Assembly (NCBI GenBank): GCA_030146905.1 | Contig: JASLAV010000069.1 | Coordinates: 1 to 8,106, forward strand | DNA length: 8,106 nt | Origin: Lentzea sp. | GTDB taxonomy: Bacteria; Actinomycetota; Actinomycetes; Mycobacteriales; Pseudonocardiaceae | Direction of reading: 5' to 3' | Shown here: positions 5,889 to 8,106 of the stretch, in pieces | Layout: each line of letters starts with the position of its first letter | How positions within the stretch are numbered: position 1 is the stretch's first letter | The notes under the pieces: model-generated | Seen by the model: the letters and a program-made list of their open reading frames with translations, nothing else | Databases searched by the model: none | Told to the model about the DNA's origin: nothing | Position numbers and translations under genes: made by a program

Positions 5889-6902
5889 ATGCAGAGCCCG
5901 TTCAGAGCGTTGTGCGGTGCGCTGGTCGCCACCCTGCTGGCCGCGTCACCGGCCGTGGCCGACCAGTCCACTGTGGATGAACCGGTCGCCTCCGCCGATC
6001 CCGTGCGGGTGATGCCCCTGGGTGACTCGATCACCCAGGGAGGCTCGATCGGCGGCTACCGCCTCGACCTCGGCGCGAAGCTGCGTTCAGCGGGACGCGC
6101 CGTCGACTTCGTGGGCTCGCTCGCCGACGGGCCCGGATCCATGCCCGACCGCAACCACGAGGGGCATCCGGGCTGGACCATCGCGCAGGTCGACGCGAAC
6201 GTCGTGAACTGGCTTCGGACGTACACCCCGCGCACGATCCTGTTGCACATTGGCACGAACGACATGTACGGCAGCGATCCGGCCGGCGCGCCACGACGGC
6301 TCTCCGCGCTGGTGGACAAGATCACCGCCCAGGCGCCGGGCGCGGACGTGTTCGTCTCGACGATCATCCCGATCCGGTTCGCCGACGCCACCGTGCGCAA
6401 CTACAACGCCGCCATCGTCCCGTTGCTGCGGGCGAAAGCCGCGGCGGGCAAACGGGTGCACGTGGTGGACATGTACCCGGCCGTCCCGATCTCCGACCTG
6501 CCCGACGGCATCCACCCCAACGCCGCCGGCTACAGCAAGATGGCGACGGCCTGGTTCACCGCGCTGTCGGCGGTGCCCGGCAGCATCGGCGACCCGCCGG
6601 CTCCCGGCGGCACCTGCACCGCGACGTCCCGCGTCACCGGCACGTGGAACGGCGGCTTCCAGGCGGAGGTCACCGTCACCAACACCGCGGCGGCGGCCAT
6701 CTCCGGCTGGACCGCGCGGTTGACCCTGCCGGGCGGGCACGCGGTGACGCAGGTCTGGGGCGGTACCGCCGACGGCGCGGGCACCGTCACCAACGCCCAC
6801 TACAACGGCACGATCGGCCCCGGCGCCTCTGCCGTGTTCGGTTTCCTCGCGTCCGGTTCCGGCGCGGCGGCGGTCGGTTCCGCCACCTGCGCCGGAGCGT
6901 GA
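5889..6902 (+). CDS. Secreted SGNH/GDSL esterase, CE3-like acetylxylan esterase with C-terminal CBM2
   Basis: This 337-residue protein has a Sec signal peptide with probable cleavage after AVA (residue 24). The catalytic domain (about 38-228) shows [10 protein letters not shown] with nucleophile Ser47, the VDFVGS and NHEGHPGW segments typical of CE3 esterases (block II Gly92), IGTND with Asn124, and DGIHPN with Asp206 and His209. After a short Pro/Gly linker, a CBM2 (about 242-334) is closed by Cys243 and Cys334. Trp253 and Trp290 match two of the flat binding-face aromatics, and Tyr305 stands at the third. CE3 enzymes remove O-acetyl groups from xylan; the CBM would hold the enzyme on cellulose or xylan. 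GAAAGG at 5877-5882 lies 6 nt before the ATG. It is the first gene of the unit, with GH62 37 nt downstream. The fold is certain; xylan as substrate is inferred from family likeness and context. Confidence 0.92.
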   Translation: MQSPFRALCGALVATLLAASPAVADQSTVDEPVASADPVRVMPLGDSITQGGSIGGYRLDLGAKLRSAGRAVDFVGSLADGPGSMPDRNHEGHPGWTIAQVDANVVNWLRTYTPRTILLHIGTNDMYGSDPAGAPRRLSALVDKITAQAPGADVFVSTIIPIRFADATVRNYNAAIVPLLRAKAAAGKRVHVVDMYPAVPISDLPDGIHPNAAGYSKMATAWFTALSAVPGSIGDPPAPGGTCTATSRVTGTWNGGFQAEVTVTNTAAAAISGWTARLTLPGGHAVTQVWGGTADGAGTVTNAHYNGTIGPGASAVFGFLASGSGAAAVGSATCAGA

Positions 6903-6939
6903 CGCCTCCACCGATTCCCTCCAGCGACGAAGGGTGATC

Positions 6940-8106
6940 ATGTTCTTCGCACGGATGTTCACGTCCCGGCGAGCAGGGCTCACAGCCCTGGCCGCGGTCC
7001 CGCTCCTCGCGGTGACCACGCTGACCGCGGTGGCGCAGCAGCCGGCCGCCGCCGCACCCGGCTGTTCGGTCACCTACGCGGCACCGTCGCAGTGGAGCGG
7101 CGGGTTCACCGCGAGCGTGGTGGTCACCAACCTCGGTGACGCGCTCGACGGCTGGACGCTCACCTGGAGCTTCGGCGCGGGGCAGCAGGTGCAGCAGGCC
7201 TGGAACGCCCAGGTGACCCAGTCCGGTTCCGAGGTGACCGCGCGCAACGTCTCCTACAACGCGACGGTCCCCACCGGCGGCAGGGTCGAGTTCGGGTTCA
7301 ACGGCTCCAGCACGGGCTCCAACCCGAACCCCACGGCCTTCACGCTCAACGGCACTCCGTGCACAGGTGACGTCGGCCCCACCACCACGACGACGACCAC
7401 GACCACCACGACGGGCAACCCGCCGGTGGGCAACCTGCCGTCGAGCTTCCGCTGGTCCTCGAGCGGCCAGCTGATCAGCCCGAAGCCGGACGCCACGCAC
7501 CCGAACGTCGCGGTGAAGGACCCGAGCGTCATCTACCACAACGGCAAGTACCACGTCTTCGCGTCGACCTACACCGACGGCTACAACCTGATGTACACCA
7601 GTTTCAGCGACTGGTCGCAGGCGTCGTCCGCACCGCACTACTACCTCGACCGCTCGGGCGTCGGCACCGGTTACCGGGCAGCGCCGCAGGTGTTCTACTT
7701 CGCGCCGCAACGCCTCTGGTACCTCGTCTACCAGACCGGGTCGAACGCCTCGTACTCGACGACCACCGACATCTCGAACCCGGCGTCGTGGTCCACGCCG
7801 AAGAACTTCTACGCCAACGGGATGCCGCAGATCATCCGCGACAACATCGGCAACGGCTACTGGGTCGACTTCTGGATGGTGTGCGACACCGCGAAGTGCT
7901 ACCTGTTCTCCTCCGACGACAACGGGCACCTCTACCGGTCGGAGACCACCCTCGGGCAGTTCCCCAACGGCTTCGCCAACACGGTGATCGCCATGCAGGA
8001 CAGCGACCGCAACCGGCTCTTCGAGGCGTCCAACGTCTACAAGATCGCCGGCAAGAACCAGTGGCTGCTGGTGCACGAGGCGATCGGCACCGACGGCCGC
8101 CGCTAC
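6940..8106 (+). CDS. Secreted GH62 alpha-L-arabinofuranosidase with N-terminal CBM2, 3' part outside window
   Basis: The 389 visible codons remain open at the right edge; roughly the last 70-90 residues of the GH62 domain are missing. The signal peptide carries a twin Arg (SRRAGL, residues 9-14) and ends near AVA (32) or the following Ala run. CBM2 follows (about 42-141, Cys42 and Cys141 as the bridge; Trp52, Trp88 and Tyr106 on the binding face), then a linker with 11 consecutive Thr (148-158). The five-bladed propeller domain starts near 168 and is very close to actinobacterial GH62 (AbfB type): [11 protein letters not shown] with catalytic base Asp194, [21 protein letters not shown] with Asp310, and RLFEASNVY with likely acid Glu362. 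GH62 removes arabinose side chains from arabinoxylan or arabinan. GAAGGG at 6929-6934 precedes the ATG by 5 nt; a GTG two codons earlier is less likely. The short gap suggests cotranscription with the esterase. Confidence 0.95.
   Translation, partial: MFFARMFTSRRAGLTALAAVPLLAVTTLTAVAQQPAAAAPGCSVTYAAPSQWSGGFTASVVVTNLGDALDGWTLTWSFGAGQQVQQAWNAQVTQSGSEVTARNVSYNATVPTGGRVEFGFNGSSTGSNPNPTAFTLNGTPCTGDVGPTTTTTTTTTTTGNPPVGNLPSSFRWSSSGQLISPKPDATHPNVAVKDPSVIYHNGKYHVFASTYTDGYNLMYTSFSDWSQASSAPHYYLDRSGVGTGYRAAPQVFYFAPQRLWYLVYQTGSNASYSTTTDISNPASWSTPKNFYANGMPQIIRDNIGNGYWVDFWMVCDTAKCYLFSSDDNGHLYRSETTLGQFPNGFANTVIAMQDSDRNRLFEASNVYKIAGKNQWLLVHEAIGTDGRRY
7381..7413 (+). repeat. ACC/ACG codon run encoding an 11-Thr linker
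   Basis: Eleven Thr codons mixing ACC and ACG make an imperfect trinucleotide repeat between the CBM2 and the GH62 domain. The codon mixture indicates selection for the amino acid (a flexible, probably glycosylated linker) rather than a simple microsatellite, though repeat slippage could change its length between strains. Confidence 0.85.

Noticed and set aside
6903..6939. A separate promoter or terminator between the esterase and GH62 genes.
   Set aside because: The 37-nt gap holds only a ribosome binding site, with no hairpin and no -35/-10 pair that I can see.
7381..7413. The ACC/ACG run as a microsatellite or phase-variation tract.
   Set aside because: Units are triplets, so length change cannot shift the frame, and the mixed codons fit an ordinary Thr linker between CBM2 and the catalytic domain.
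6787..8076. A 429-codon minus-strand frame opposite the GH62 gene.
   Set aside because: It is Arg/Val/Gly-rich with no recognisable fold, while the opposite strand encodes a near-canonical GH62 domain.

Overview
The DNA is uniformly very GC-rich, with strong G/C preference at third codon positions, TANNNT-type -10 boxes and AGGAGG-like ribosome binding sites. The protein set includes CBM2-bearing secreted glycoside hydrolases, a lipoprotein sugar-binding ABC importer, and LacI and FadR-type GntR regulators. Together these point to a soil-type actinomycete that breaks down plant polymers, of the Streptomyces/Pseudonocardiales kind. The genus cannot be fixed from the sequence alone.

Layout. 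Positions 1-3614 (minus strand) hold a tightly packed operon read right to left: a sugar-binding lipoprotein, two ABC permeases, then the N-terminal part of a mandelate racemase/muconate lactonizing-type enolase, which runs off the left edge. The genes are separated by 2 nt, a 1-nt stop/start overlap and 5 nt. No ATPase is present in the window. Positions 3615-3756 are a divergent control region. They contain a 39-bp dyad centred on 3688 with back-to-back promoters and a GT-N3-AC core, as expected for a FadR-subfamily GntR protein. Such a regulator starts at 3757. A LacI-family regulator follows at 4657-5712. Positions 5713-5888 are a second control region with two related LacI-type pseudo-palindromes and a good promoter. 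They lead into two secreted hemicellulolytic enzymes: a CE3-like SGNH acetylesterase with a C-terminal CBM2, and a GH62 alpha-L-arabinofuranosidase with an N-terminal CBM2, the latter cut by the right edge.

How it fits together (inference). The right half looks like an arabinoxylan debranching unit: deacetylation by the esterase and arabinose removal by GH62, both targeted to plant cell wall by CBM2 and probably controlled by the adjacent LacI protein. The left half looks like uptake of a sugar or sugar-acid followed by an intracellular dehydration or racemisation, controlled by the GntR protein. Whether the two halves share a substrate is not shown by the sequence.

I found no mobile element, CRISPR array, RNA gene or clearly new enzyme system. 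The most unusual observations are regulatory: the symmetric divergent promoter/operator, the paired LacI-type sites, and an atypical hinge segment in the LacI protein.
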